In this document: one piece after another, positions 19,156-27,588 of the stretch
Position numbering within the stretch: position 1 is the first letter of the stretch
How the letters are laid out: each line of letters starts with the position of its first letter
NCBI GenBank assembly: GCA_946481735.1
Contig: CAMLOU010000001.1
Location: 10,754 to 74,753, forward strand
Length of the DNA stretch: 64,000 nucleotides
Direction: 5' to 3'
Source: an uncultured Cellvibrio sp.
GTDB taxonomy: Bacteria > Pseudomonadota > Gammaproteobacteria > Pseudomonadales > Cellvibrionaceae
Notes under the pieces: generated by a model
Seen by the model: the letters and a program-made list of their open reading frames with translations, nothing else
Told to the model about the DNA's origin: nothing
Databases searched by the model: none
Translations under genes and position numbers: made by a program

Positions 19156-20256
19156 ATGCTGAATAAAAAGTACCTGGCCCATCTGTGCTCACCGCTTTGG
19201 TTATTGATGTATGGGGTCTTGCTGGCCCAGGAGCTGCGGGCCGATACCGCAGTAAAAGTGGCAGTAGCTACGGTTGAGCGGCGTGAGTTGATTGAAGAGG
19301 TTCCGCTGACCGGCACAGTGTCCTCGCCCAGGATGTCAGTATTGTCCACAGAAGTGGCCGGACTGATAAACAAGGTTCATGTGGACGCCGGTGATCGGGT
19401 TAACGCCGGTGATGTATTAATAGAGTTGGACAACACCTTGAGCGCGATAGATCGCGACAGTGCTCGGGCTGCGGCCAGGGGCGCGCGAGCCGCCTGGGAA
19501 GAAACTGAAAAACGGCTGGCAGATGCGCAGACATTGGTGGCGCAGCAAAATATCGCCGCCAGTGAGGTGCGTGCACTCCAGGCGCAGGCGGAGATCGACG
19601 AGGCAGCCTGGCAGGCGGCAGATGCGGAGGCGCGGCGCCAGGAGGCGGAGTTTCAACGCCATCGATTAAGTGCGCCGTTTTCCGCTACCGTCAGTCGCAA
19701 ACTGGCCGATGTCGGTGAATGGTTAGCGCCGGGAGCAGAGGTAGTGGAGCTGGTGGCAACCGAAGGGCTGCGCGTAGATTTTCAGGTGCCGCAACGTTTT
19801 TATCCGCGCATTCATGACCACACCGCTATCCAGATAACGATTGATGCCTATCCAGAGCAAACGTTTGCGGGCAGGGTCCATCGCAAGGTGCCTCTGAGTG
19901 ATAACAGCGCACGGACATTTTTGTTGCGGGTGTTACTGGATGAGGCGCAACAACCTGAATTAATTCCGGGCATGTCTGCTCGAGCAGTGCTTAATCTGGT
20001 GGTAGATGATGCCGGTATTGTTGCGCCGCGCGATGCCTTGCTGCGTTATCCGGATGGGCGGGTGAGCGTCTGGGTTGTTGAAACAGCGGGCGACAAGAGC
20101 CGTGTGCGCGAGCAACAGGTTAGCCTCGGTCTGGCCTTTAATAATCTGGTGGAGATTCGCTCCGGTCTTGAGGCGGGTCAACGGGTGGTGGTGCGTGGCA
20201 ATGAAGCGCTGCGTGCAGACCAGGCCGTGACACTTGAAAACGCTGCGGATGAGTAG
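19156..20256 (+). CDS. RND efflux periplasmic adaptor subunit (membrane fusion protein)
   Basis: The 366-residue exported protein starts at the ATG at 19156, which has AAGGGA 5 bases upstream and opens a signal peptide; the frame is open further upstream without a site. The order is typical of HlyD/AcrA-type adaptors: half a lipoyl domain (VDAGDRVNAGDVLIELDN), a short Ala-rich alpha-helical hairpin at about residues 95-165, the second lipoyl half (RLSAPFSATVSRKLADVGEW), then beta-barrel and membrane-proximal domains. It should bridge the inner-membrane pump to an outer-membrane channel. No TolC gene is in the operon. The pump gene starts 5 bases later. Confidence 0.92.
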   Translation: MLNKKYLAHLCSPLWLLMYGVLLAQELRADTAVKVAVATVERRELIEEVPLTGTVSSPRMSVLSTEVAGLINKVHVDAGDRVNAGDVLIELDNTLSAIDRDSARAAARGARAAWEETEKRLADAQTLVAQQNIAASEVRALQAQAEIDEAAWQAADAEARRQEAEFQRHRLSAPFSATVSRKLADVGEWLAPGAEVVELVATEGLRVDFQVPQRFYPRIHDHTAIQITIDAYPEQTFAGRVHRKVPLSDNSARTFLLRVLLDEAQQPELIPGMSARAVLNLVVDDAGIVAPRDALLRYPDGRVSVWVVETAGDKSRVREQQVSLGLAFNNLVEIRSGLEAGQRVVVRGNEALRADQAVTLENAADE

Positions 20257-20261
20257 CTGCC

Positions 20262-23200
20262 ATGTTTGAGAAAATAGTTCGCCATGGCATCCTCGTTACG
20301 GTAACAGTTTTAATTATCTGTGTGCTGGGTGCGCTGGCCGCGTTGCGTATTCCGGTGCAGATGATCCCCGATCTGGATGTGCGCACCATCAGCATCCAGA
20401 CGCGCTGGCCCGGTGCAACACCACAGGATATTGAAAAAGAAATTCTGATCGAACAGGAAGAATACCTGCGCAACATTCCCTACCTGGAAGAGCTGACCGC
20501 CACCGCGAATACCGGCTCGGCCGAAATCGAACTGGAATTTCCCTTTGGTGTTGATATCACTGAAACCCTGATTCGGGTCAACAACGCGCTGACCCAGGTG
20601 CCGTCTTACCCTGAAAATGTGGATGAGCCCCAGGTGTTTGCCACATCGTTTTCTGCCAATGCCTTTATGTACTTTCGTGTCTCGCCCTTGCCGGACAATC
20701 CGCGCGGGCTCGACATGGATATGATGCGCGACTTTATCGAAGACAATGTGCGTCCGCGCATGTCCAGCGTCGCTGGCGTGGCGCAAGTGGATGTGGGTGG
20801 CGGTGCAGAGCGGCAGATTCAGATTCGCATTGACCCGGATCGCCTGGCGGCACGCGGTCTGGGTTTAACCGATGTGCGCGCAGCCATTGCGGCACGTAAT
20901 CGCGATATTTCCGGCGGTGAACTGGAAAGTGGAAAACGTTTGTATTTGCTGCGCACCGTCGGGCGGTTTCGTGACCTGGCCGAGCTTGAAAATCTGATTC
21001 TGCGTCGCGACGGCGACAGCCTGACCCGCCTTGGGGATGTGGCGGACATTAAACTGGATCACTTTAAAATTCGCGAAACCTCCTATGTGGATGGTTTGCC
21101 GGTAATCAGCATGTCCGTGCGGCGTGAGAGCGGCTCCAACGTGATTGCCATTAAGGAGGCGATGATGCGGGAAGTGGCGTTGATTAACCGTGAGTTACTC
21201 AACCCGGAGGGAATGGAATTGCAACGCACCGCAGACGATGTGGTGTATGTGCAGGACTCGGTGATCAATGTCTGGAAAAACCTGATCCTCGGTGCGGTAC
21301 TGGCGACGGTGATCATGTATGTGTTTATCCGGTCTTTGAAGGTTACGGCGCTGGGTGTCGTGGGCATTCCCATCTGCACCATCGCTGCGTTCCTTGGTTT
21401 GTTGATTGCCGGGCGCACGGTAAATGTTATCTCCCTGGCCGGTGTGGCTTTTGCCATCGGCATGACGCTCGACAACAGTATTGTGGTATTGGAAAGCATT
21501 GAACTTGAACGGCGTCGGGGGCTGGATCGTGTACGTGCGGCTATCGCCGGCGTGCAGAAAGTGTGGCCGGCAGTGCTCGCTTCCACACTGACTACTGTGA
21601 TGGTTTTTCTGCCGGTGATGTTTATTGCCGAAGAGGCAGGGCAGTTGTATTCAGATATCGCCATTGCCATCTCTGCGTCCATCCTGGTGTCGATGCTGGT
21701 GGCCATTACGGTCATTCCCACTGCCAGTGCGCGCATGACATTTTCCGGTGAAACGCCGGATTACAAATTGGGCACACGCCTGCATCGCGCCATCATCAAC
21801 CGTGTCACCTGGCTGATAGAAACACCGCGCCGCCGCGCTGCCTGCATTGGTATTACAGTGTTGCTCAGCACCGCTGTGGTGCTGTTCATGACGCCGCCGG
21901 CGGAATATTTACCGGAAGGTGAGGAAGCAAAAACCTTTGCGTCCATGAATGCACCACCGGGTTATAACCTCGCCACCATGGAAGAGATCGGACGGGAAGT
22001 GCAGGCGTATTTTCTGCCGTTTGTGGAGGATGAGCCGGAAACATTTGATGCGGGCGAAACGGAAGTGCCTGCCATGCAGTATGTGAATATGCGCGTATCA
22101 CCCCAGGGCTTGCGCATCATCACAGAGCCCAAAGACCCCGCCCATATCGATGCGTTGATGGCAGCCTTGGTGCGCAAATATGAAACCTACCCGGGCATGC
22201 GGGCATTCGCCGCGCGGGGTTCTATCATTAGCAGCAACGACGGCGGAACCCGCAGCGTTAATCTGGACATTTCCGGCCCCGACCTGGCGAAGTTATACGA
22301 GGTCGCGCAGTTAGCCTACAACCGGGCTGAAGAAATCTTTGACGAGCCCAGTATCCAATCGCAGCCATCAAGTCTATCGCTCGCGCAACCGCTGTTGGCC
22401 GTGCGGCCCAATTGGCAACGCGCTGCCGAAGTGGGCATGACCGCAGAAGACATCGGTTTTACGGTGGCGGCATTGACGGATGGTGCCTACGTCAATGAGT
22501 TTTTCCTCGACGACAGCAAGATCGATATGTACTTGTACAACGAGGATGGTCCCGGCGCGAGTGTGGAAACCTTGTCGCGCATTCTGGTGCACACGCCGGT
22601 GGGCAGCGTGCTGCCGTTATCTGATTTGGTCACCGTGGAAGAAACCGTGGACACCAGCACCGTGCGGCGCGTTGATGGGCGGCGGACAGTTACCTTAAAT
22701 ATTATTCCCCCGCGCTCCGTTGCGCTGGAAACCGGTGTCGAACGCGTGCGTACCGAATTGGTCCAGCATCTGCGTGATACCGGTCAGGTACCGCTCGGGG
22801 TGAGCCTGAACATTTCCGGTGCAGCGGATCAACTGGATGCAACGCGCGAAGCCTTGAGCAGTAATTACCTGGTAGCGCTGGTGATTATTTATTTGTTGAT
22901 GGTGGCCATCTTCAGCCACTGGGGTTATCCCATGTTGATCATGACTACAATTCCCTTGGGAATCGCCGGCGGCATTGCCGGGCTCGCCATTCTTAATCTT
23001 TTGGGGGCTTTATTGGCGGCGGTGGGATTGGGTGGTTTTCATCAACCCTTTGACATGATCTCCATGCTCGGCTTTTTAATTTTAATGGGTACAGTGGTGA
23101 ATAATCCCATCCTGATTGTCGACCGCGCGATCAGCAATATGGTGGAAGAAAATATGTTGCCGGTGGATGCAACGCGCGAAGCGGTAGAGTCACGTTTGCG

Positions 23201-23426
23201 CCCAATTGCTATTTCGACAATTACCACCATTTGCGGTTTGGCTCCCTTGGTATTTTTGCCTGGTGCCGGTAGCGAGCTGTATCGCGGTGTCGGCGTGATT
23301 GTTATGTCCGGCATTATCGGTGCAGCGCTGGTGACTTTAACCATGTTGCCAACACTGCTGGTGGCCGTGTTGGAGTGGCGTAGGAAACGCGTAAAAAATC
23401 ACAGCGAAACGGCAACAGAAAAATAA
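20262..23426 (+). CDS. RND efflux transporter permease
   Basis: The 1054-residue inner-membrane pump has the RND duplication: TM1, a large periplasmic loop, TM2-6, TM7, a second large loop and TM8-12. The N-terminus PVQMIPDLDVRTISIQTRWPG and TM4 AFAIGMTLDNSIVVLESIE are family signatures. TM4 keeps the first of the two AcrB proton-relay aspartates (Asp407) but has Asn in place of the second. TM10 reads GTVVNNPILIVD, with Asn where AcrB has Lys940. It is co-translated with the adaptor. Substrates are unknown; the family exports drugs, dyes, lipids or signals. Confidence 0.93.
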   Translation: MFEKIVRHGILVTVTVLIICVLGALAALRIPVQMIPDLDVRTISIQTRWPGATPQDIEKEILIEQEEYLRNIPYLEELTATANTGSAEIELEFPFGVDITETLIRVNNALTQVPSYPENVDEPQVFATSFSANAFMYFRVSPLPDNPRGLDMDMMRDFIEDNVRPRMSSVAGVAQVDVGGGAERQIQIRIDPDRLAARGLGLTDVRAAIAARNRDISGGELESGKRLYLLRTVGRFRDLAELENLILRRDGDSLTRLGDVADIKLDHFKIRETSYVDGLPVISMSVRRESGSNVIAIKEAMMREVALINRELLNPEGMELQRTADDVVYVQDSVINVWKNLILGAVLATVIMYVFIRSLKVTALGVVGIPICTIAAFLGLLIAGRTVNVISLAGVAFAIGMTLDNSIVVLESIELERRRGLDRVRAAIAGVQKVWPAVLASTLTTVMVFLPVMFIAEEAGQLYSDIAIAISASILVSMLVAITVIPTASARMTFSGETPDYKLGTRLHRAIINRVTWLIETPRRRAACIGITVLLSTAVVLFMTPPAEYLPEGEEAKTFASMNAPPGYNLATMEEIGREVQAYFLPFVEDEPETFDAGETEVPAMQYVNMRVSPQGLRIITEPKDPAHIDALMAALVRKYETYPGMRAFAARGSIISSNDGGTRSVNLDISGPDLAKLYEVAQLAYNRAEEIFDEPSIQSQPSSLSLAQPLLAVRPNWQRAAEVGMTAEDIGFTVAALTDGAYVNEFFLDDSKIDMYLYNEDGPGASVETLSRILVHTPVGSVLPLSDLVTVEETVDTSTVRRVDGRRTVTLNIIPPRSVALETGVERVRTELVQHLRDTGQVPLGVSLNISGAADQLDATREALSSNYLVALVIIYLLMVAIFSHWGYPMLIMTTIPLGIAGGIAGLAILNLLGALLAAVGLGGFHQPFDMISMLGFLILMGTVVNNPILIVDRAISNMVEENMLPVDATREAVESRLRPIAISTITTICGLAPLVFLPGAGSELYRGVGVIVMSGIIGAALVTLTMLPTLLVAVLEWRRKRVKNHSETATEK

Positions 23427-23571
23427 TCCAGAGGATTTGGCACCTGGGTTTTCAGTGGTCGCAATTTTGTGCTTCGTCGAACAGACCTGACTCTCGGGCG
23501 AGTCATAACCTGCGTATGCAAAGACAATTTCCGTTACACGGATTTTATTCACGCATCACAGGAGAACAACG

Positions 23572-23973
23572 ATGAACTACGAAACTCGTGATACCTACGG
23601 CATGTACAAAAGTCATGACAACCGCGGCCCCGGCCCTCGCTTAATGGGTGCCGACACGCTCATCGGTAACGATGTGTACAACCACAAGGATGAAGACCTG
23701 GGTGATATCAAGGAAATCATGCTGGATATGTCTTCAGGGCAAGTGGCCTACGCGGTGTTGTCCTTCGGCTCGTTCCTGGGTATGGGCGAAAAATTATTTG
23801 CTGTGCCCTGGAGCGCATTAACGCTGGATACCATCAACAAACGTTTTATCTTGAACGTCGAAAAAGAACGCCTGAAAAGTGCGCCGGGTTTTGATAAGGA
23901 TGACTGGCCGGATATGGCAGACCAGTCCTGGTCGCAGGACATTCATGCCTACTACGGCACACGCCCCCATTAA
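23572..23973 (+). CDS. PRC-barrel domain protein
   Basis: The 133-residue cytoplasmic protein has one PRC-barrel domain at about residues 22-95 (LIGNDVYNHKDEDLGDIKEIMLD, then AYAVLSFGSFLGMGEKLFAVPW), followed by an acidic and aromatic tail. PRC barrels occur in RimM, in photosynthetic reaction centre H subunits and in many stress-linked small proteins. The sequence does not reveal a partner. An AGGAG site precedes the ATG. The gene stands alone, ending at a hairpin shared with the convergent hydrolase. Confidence 0.85.
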   Translation: MNYETRDTYGMYKSHDNRGPGPRLMGADTLIGNDVYNHKDEDLGDIKEIMLDMSSGQVAYAVLSFGSFLGMGEKLFAVPWSALTLDTINKRFILNVEKERLKSAPGFDKDDWPDMADQSWSQDIHAYYGTRPH

Positions 23974-24003
23974 TCCGGGGTTAACGAAACGGACGTCGGC
24001 AGG

Positions 24004-24028
24004 TACAGCATGCGTTATGCATGCTGTA
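24004..24028. terminator. Hairpin between PRC-barrel and hydrolase genes
   Basis: TACAGCATGC (24004-24013) pairs with GCATGCTGTA (24019-24028) across a 5-base loop. A T run follows on the plus strand at 24034-24039 and an AT-rich stretch on the other side, so it suits termination from both genes. Confidence 0.75.
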
Positions 24029-24054
24029 ACCGTGTTTTTACTGCGAATAAAATC

Positions 24055-24804
24055 CTAGTACAGGCAACGCTTGAATAACCCGATTGCCAGCTGATAACCC
24101 AGCATTTGTAATTCCGCATCGTACCGCTCACCTTCATCGCGCATAAAGGCGTGAACCCCATTGAATTCATGCCAGGTAAATTTCACTTTTTTCTCAACGA
24201 GGTTGCTGTAAATTTTTGCGCGACCTTCGGCGGGAATGTGAGGATCCTGTTTGCCCCAGATCATCTGCAATTCGCCCCGGATTTCGCCGGTGCGTGTCAG
24301 GCTCTCGTTGCCTGGCTGTGACGGGGTAAGGCCGGAGTGGATATCGGTGGCGTAGAAGCAGCTGGTGGCAGAAATGTCGGGATGGATCGCGGCGCGATAA
24401 GCCAGTCCACCGCCCAGGCAAAAACCCATTGCGCCGATCTTGCCGGAACAATAGGGCAGGGAGCGCAGGTAATCGATCATTGCCTGGGTGTCGGTATCGT
24501 GGGCTTCCAGGGTTTTGGCTAGCTTGTCGGCGTTGCCTTTATCGCGCCCGGCATCGTCATAACCCAGCACGGTACCGATGGGATTCAGTTCGTGGAAGAC
24601 CTCGGGCACCAGCACCACAAAGCCGTGGCCAGCCATGATCTGTGCGCTGCGTCGAATGGGCCCGGTCTGCTGGAAGATCTCGGAGTAGAGCAGGATCGCG
24701 GGGTAGGTTTTCGCGGTTGTGCTGTCGTCTACCGGGCGGTATACATAAACCCGCATGGTGCCGGTCGGTGTTCCCAGATCCACGTGATGGTTTTGAATCA
24801 ACAT
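24055..24804 (-). CDS. Dienelactone hydrolase family protein
   Basis: The 249-residue alpha/beta hydrolase has the DLH catalytic triad in order: nucleophile Cys129 in GFCLGG, Asp187 in WGKQDPH and His218 in NGVHAF. Cys as nucleophile is the mark of this family. No chlorocatechol genes are near, so the substrate is likely another lactone or ester, or it acts as a general cytoplasmic carboxymethylenebutenolidase-like hydrolase. It starts 53 bases after the pabB stop on the same strand and may be co-transcribed with it. Confidence 0.9.
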   Translation of the reverse strand: MLIQNHHVDLGTPTGTMRVYVYRPVDDSTTAKTYPAILLYSEIFQQTGPIRRSAQIMAGHGFVVLVPEVFHELNPIGTVLGYDDAGRDKGNADKLAKTLEAHDTDTQAMIDYLRSLPYCSGKIGAMGFCLGGGLAYRAAIHPDISATSCFYATDIHSGLTPSQPGNESLTRTGEIRGELQMIWGKQDPHIPAEGRAKIYSNLVEKKVKFTWHEFNGVHAFMRDEGERYDAELQMLGYQLAIGLFKRCLY

Positions 24805-24857
24805 ACTTGATCTCCCTCAGAGTGATGAATATCTACCGCTGCGGTGTGATAGCGCGG

Positions 24858-26258
24858 TTAGTGGTCGGTGACTGAAAACTGCTTTTCCAGGGTGTCCATC
24901 AGTAACCGTACCTTGGTGATGCTTTCCTGGTATTCCCGTTCGATCTCGGAATCTGCCGTAATACCGCCGCCGCCCCAGCAGTGCATCCGGCCCTGGCTGC
25001 ACACAAGGCTGCGAATGGCGATGCTGGTATCCATGCGGCCATCGGCGCTGATGTAGCCCAGGCTGCCGCAATAGACGGAGCGGCGTACCGGTTCCAGTTC
25101 CTCAATGATCTCCATGGCGCGAATCTTGGGGGCGCCGGTGATGCTGCCGCCAGGAAAGCAATCGCGCAAGATATCCAGTGCCGTTACCCCTGGCCGCAAG
25201 CGAGCAGTGATGGTGCTGACCAGGTGATGCACATTGGCAAAGCTTTGCAGGCTGAACAGGGCCGGCACGCTGACCTGGGTGCAATGCTTACTGAGGTCGT
25301 TGCGCAGCAGGTCCACGATCATGAGGTTTTCGGCGCGATCCTTTTCGCTGGCCAGCAGGGCGGTTGCGTTGGCCTGGTCCGTCAGCGCGTCTGAACCGCG
25401 CGCGATAGTGCCTTTGATGGGCTGGCTTTCCGCGTGCCCATCGGCATCGACCCGGATGAAGCGTTCTGGCGACAGGCTCAGGATGGCGCCGCTCGGCAGT
25501 TCCATAAAACCTGAGAAAGGTGAGGGCAAAGCGGAACGTAAAGCGAGATAGGCTGTGAGCGGATCACCCGCATACCCGGCGCTGAAACGCTGGGCAAAAT
25601 TCACCTGATAGCAATCGCCTGCGCGAATGTAATCCTGGATACGGCTAATTGCGCTGGCGTATTTATTTGCATTAAGTTCATTCTGGAATTTATTGATTTT
25701 AAAGGAGAATTTTTCACTCTTAAGGTTTTGCTTTAAGTCGTGAAACTGGATGATTTGCTCAATCTGATGCAGATCATTTGCCTCCGGCAAACTGACCAGC
25801 CAGGCCCGCTGCTGTTCATGATCCTGCACGATAGCCCACAGGTAAATTCCTACCCACAGATCCGGTAGTTCAATATCCCGAACAGCCTGTTCAGGCAGCT
25901 TTTCCAGGCGCCGGCCCAAGTCATACCCGAAATAGCCCAGGGCGCCCCCGCAAAAGGGTAACTCGGGCATGGGGTCCACAGATTGAGGCAGGTGGGCCTG
26001 GAGCAGCGCAAAAGGATCCTCGGACGATTCGCTGATATGTCCATCTGCCCGACTGATGCGGGTGGTGGTGCCCGTGGTTTCCAGCCAGCAATGGGGTGCT
26101 GCGCTGATGATGTCGTAACGCCCATAGGCACTGTGCGGGCGCCCGCTGTCGAGCCAGACCGGCATCGGAAGGTGGCGCAGGGCGGCATACCAGTGAGCGC
26201 TGTCGGTAAGGTAGGGAATAGGGCGAAGCATGGAAGCTGGCATGGAAACGTCAGGCAT
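24858..26258 (-). CDS. pabB: Aminodeoxychorismate synthase component I
   Basis: The 466-residue protein has the anthranilate synthase component I N-terminal domain (about residues 10-150) and the chorismate-binding domain (about 205-455). The latter carries the PIKGTIARG catalytic segment, SPERFIRVD, the FPGGSITGAPK motif and a C-terminal GGGITADSEIEREYQE. PIKGT, rather than the PIAGT of TrpE, indicates PabB with its active-site lysine. It makes 4-amino-4-deoxychorismate for folate. The glutaminase partner PabA is not in the window. The start at 26258 is the usual one by length; ATG at 26243 is possible. Confidence 0.93.
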   Translation of the reverse strand: MPDVSMPASMLRPIPYLTDSAHWYAALRHLPMPVWLDSGRPHSAYGRYDIISAAPHCWLETTGTTTRISRADGHISESSEDPFALLQAHLPQSVDPMPELPFCGGALGYFGYDLGRRLEKLPEQAVRDIELPDLWVGIYLWAIVQDHEQQRAWLVSLPEANDLHQIEQIIQFHDLKQNLKSEKFSFKINKFQNELNANKYASAISRIQDYIRAGDCYQVNFAQRFSAGYAGDPLTAYLALRSALPSPFSGFMELPSGAILSLSPERFIRVDADGHAESQPIKGTIARGSDALTDQANATALLASEKDRAENLMIVDLLRNDLSKHCTQVSVPALFSLQSFANVHHLVSTITARLRPGVTALDILRDCFPGGSITGAPKIRAMEIIEELEPVRRSVYCGSLGYISADGRMDTSIAIRSLVCSQGRMHCWGGGGITADSEIEREYQESITKVRLLMDTLEKQFSVTDH

Positions 26259-26487
26259 TCAAAAAAGGGCGGCCATTCTAACAGATAACCCACAAACGGC
26301 TGCGACGACGGCGTTTTCCACGAAATGACGTTTAAAGTGTTTTTCTCGGAAGGTTAGGTGCTTTTGTGCGCAATATTGTAAGTAATTAGGATAGTTTTTC
26401 GTCGACTGATACCGTGCATCCCCGCATTATTCGAACTACACTTACGGCCCTCCAGCCGGTAACGAGAGTTTTCAGGAGTAACCTTCC

Positions 26488-27465
26488 ATGCGCTTAGGCA
26501 CCTTCAGGCTCATCAGCAGTGGGATTGTCCTCCTGTTGATCGCGTGTTCGCCTGCGCCGGACAACCGGCCCGGATCGGGACGCATGTCCTTGGCTACCAC
26601 CGCGCTGGATGCGATGGAAAATGAATTACTGGCGAAGGGCTGGCGCCATGGCACCCTGGAGATACGCGTAAGGGTTGAGCAGGGCGGCAAATTGCGTGAG
26701 CAAAGCTCGGCGGGTGGGGGTACCAAAACAGCACTGCAATGGTCGTTTAATCTGAAGGCGCGGCGCCTGTTCGATGTATTGGTTGCCCCGGACCTGGGTC
26801 AACTCCCATCCCCGGCTGACACTGAGGATGCGTTGCGCTCGGCCAACAACCGCTCACCTGTTTACCTGAAGCCCCTGGTGACCCAACCGAACCCCCAAGG
26901 GCAGGTTGAATACACCAAGCGCCTCACGATTGACTCTCCAGGTTCTGACACCTATCGCCATCTGAAAGAAAAAACCCACGCTAAGGGCACGATTCAGCAA
27001 TTGCGCATCACCAACCTGCGCCCGTCGTTTTATGGGCAAGGCTATGAATTCGAGCTGCTGCTGGCCTATGACATGATGATGCACAGCACGAAGTCGGCGC
27101 AGCCCATGAAGGGGGCAGCCACCTATGTGGAAGAAGAGTTGCCGGTGGAAGAGGGCTTGACCATGCATCTGTTCCCTGAGCCTGATCTGGATGTGCTCGA
27201 ATCCTATCCTTTTGGGGCGGCGTCGGACGATGTTCGGCAATTGGCCCTGGATAAGTTCAGAGCCCTGCAAGATGTGGCAACAGGCGTTACCCTGGTCGGG
27301 GACCTACGTCCCGGCTTGCAATGGTCAGGAGCACGGGACCAGCTGACCCTCAGCTACGCCCTGAGCAGCAATTCCCAATCGCCCTTGTTTGGCGACGTCA
27401 TCGGACTGGCTACCCGTATCAAACCCAACCGTGTCAAGGTTGAGGTCATCATCAAGGCGCGCTAA
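26488..27465 (+). CDS. Predicted lipoprotein of unknown function
   Basis: The 325-residue protein has a lipoprotein signal peptide with lipobox LIAC and a Ser-Pro-rich linker. After the lipobox it is mainly hydrophilic and beta-rich, with no motif that I recognise; no Asp at +2 is seen (SPAPDN follows the Cys), so sorting to the outer membrane is expected. A GGAGTAA site lies before the ATG. It precedes a large membrane-protein gene by 120 bases, possibly in one transcript. Confidence 0.7.
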   Translation: MRLGTFRLISSGIVLLLIACSPAPDNRPGSGRMSLATTALDAMENELLAKGWRHGTLEIRVRVEQGGKLREQSSAGGGTKTALQWSFNLKARRLFDVLVAPDLGQLPSPADTEDALRSANNRSPVYLKPLVTQPNPQGQVEYTKRLTIDSPGSDTYRHLKEKTHAKGTIQQLRITNLRPSFYGQGYEFELLLAYDMMMHSTKSAQPMKGAATYVEEELPVEEGLTMHLFPEPDLDVLESYPFGAASDDVRQLALDKFRALQDVATGVTLVGDLRPGLQWSGARDQLTLSYALSSNSQSPLFGDVIGLATRIKPNRVKVEVIIKAR

Positions 27466-27588
27466 CGCCATCTGCCTTTAGCTCTAATACTCTTCTTTGC
27501 CGTTCATGGACAAGGGGTCCGGTTGCCGATTATTCTGCGCTCTGCATTAATGCGATACGCGTTGAATAACGATAACGGAAGCTATTTC

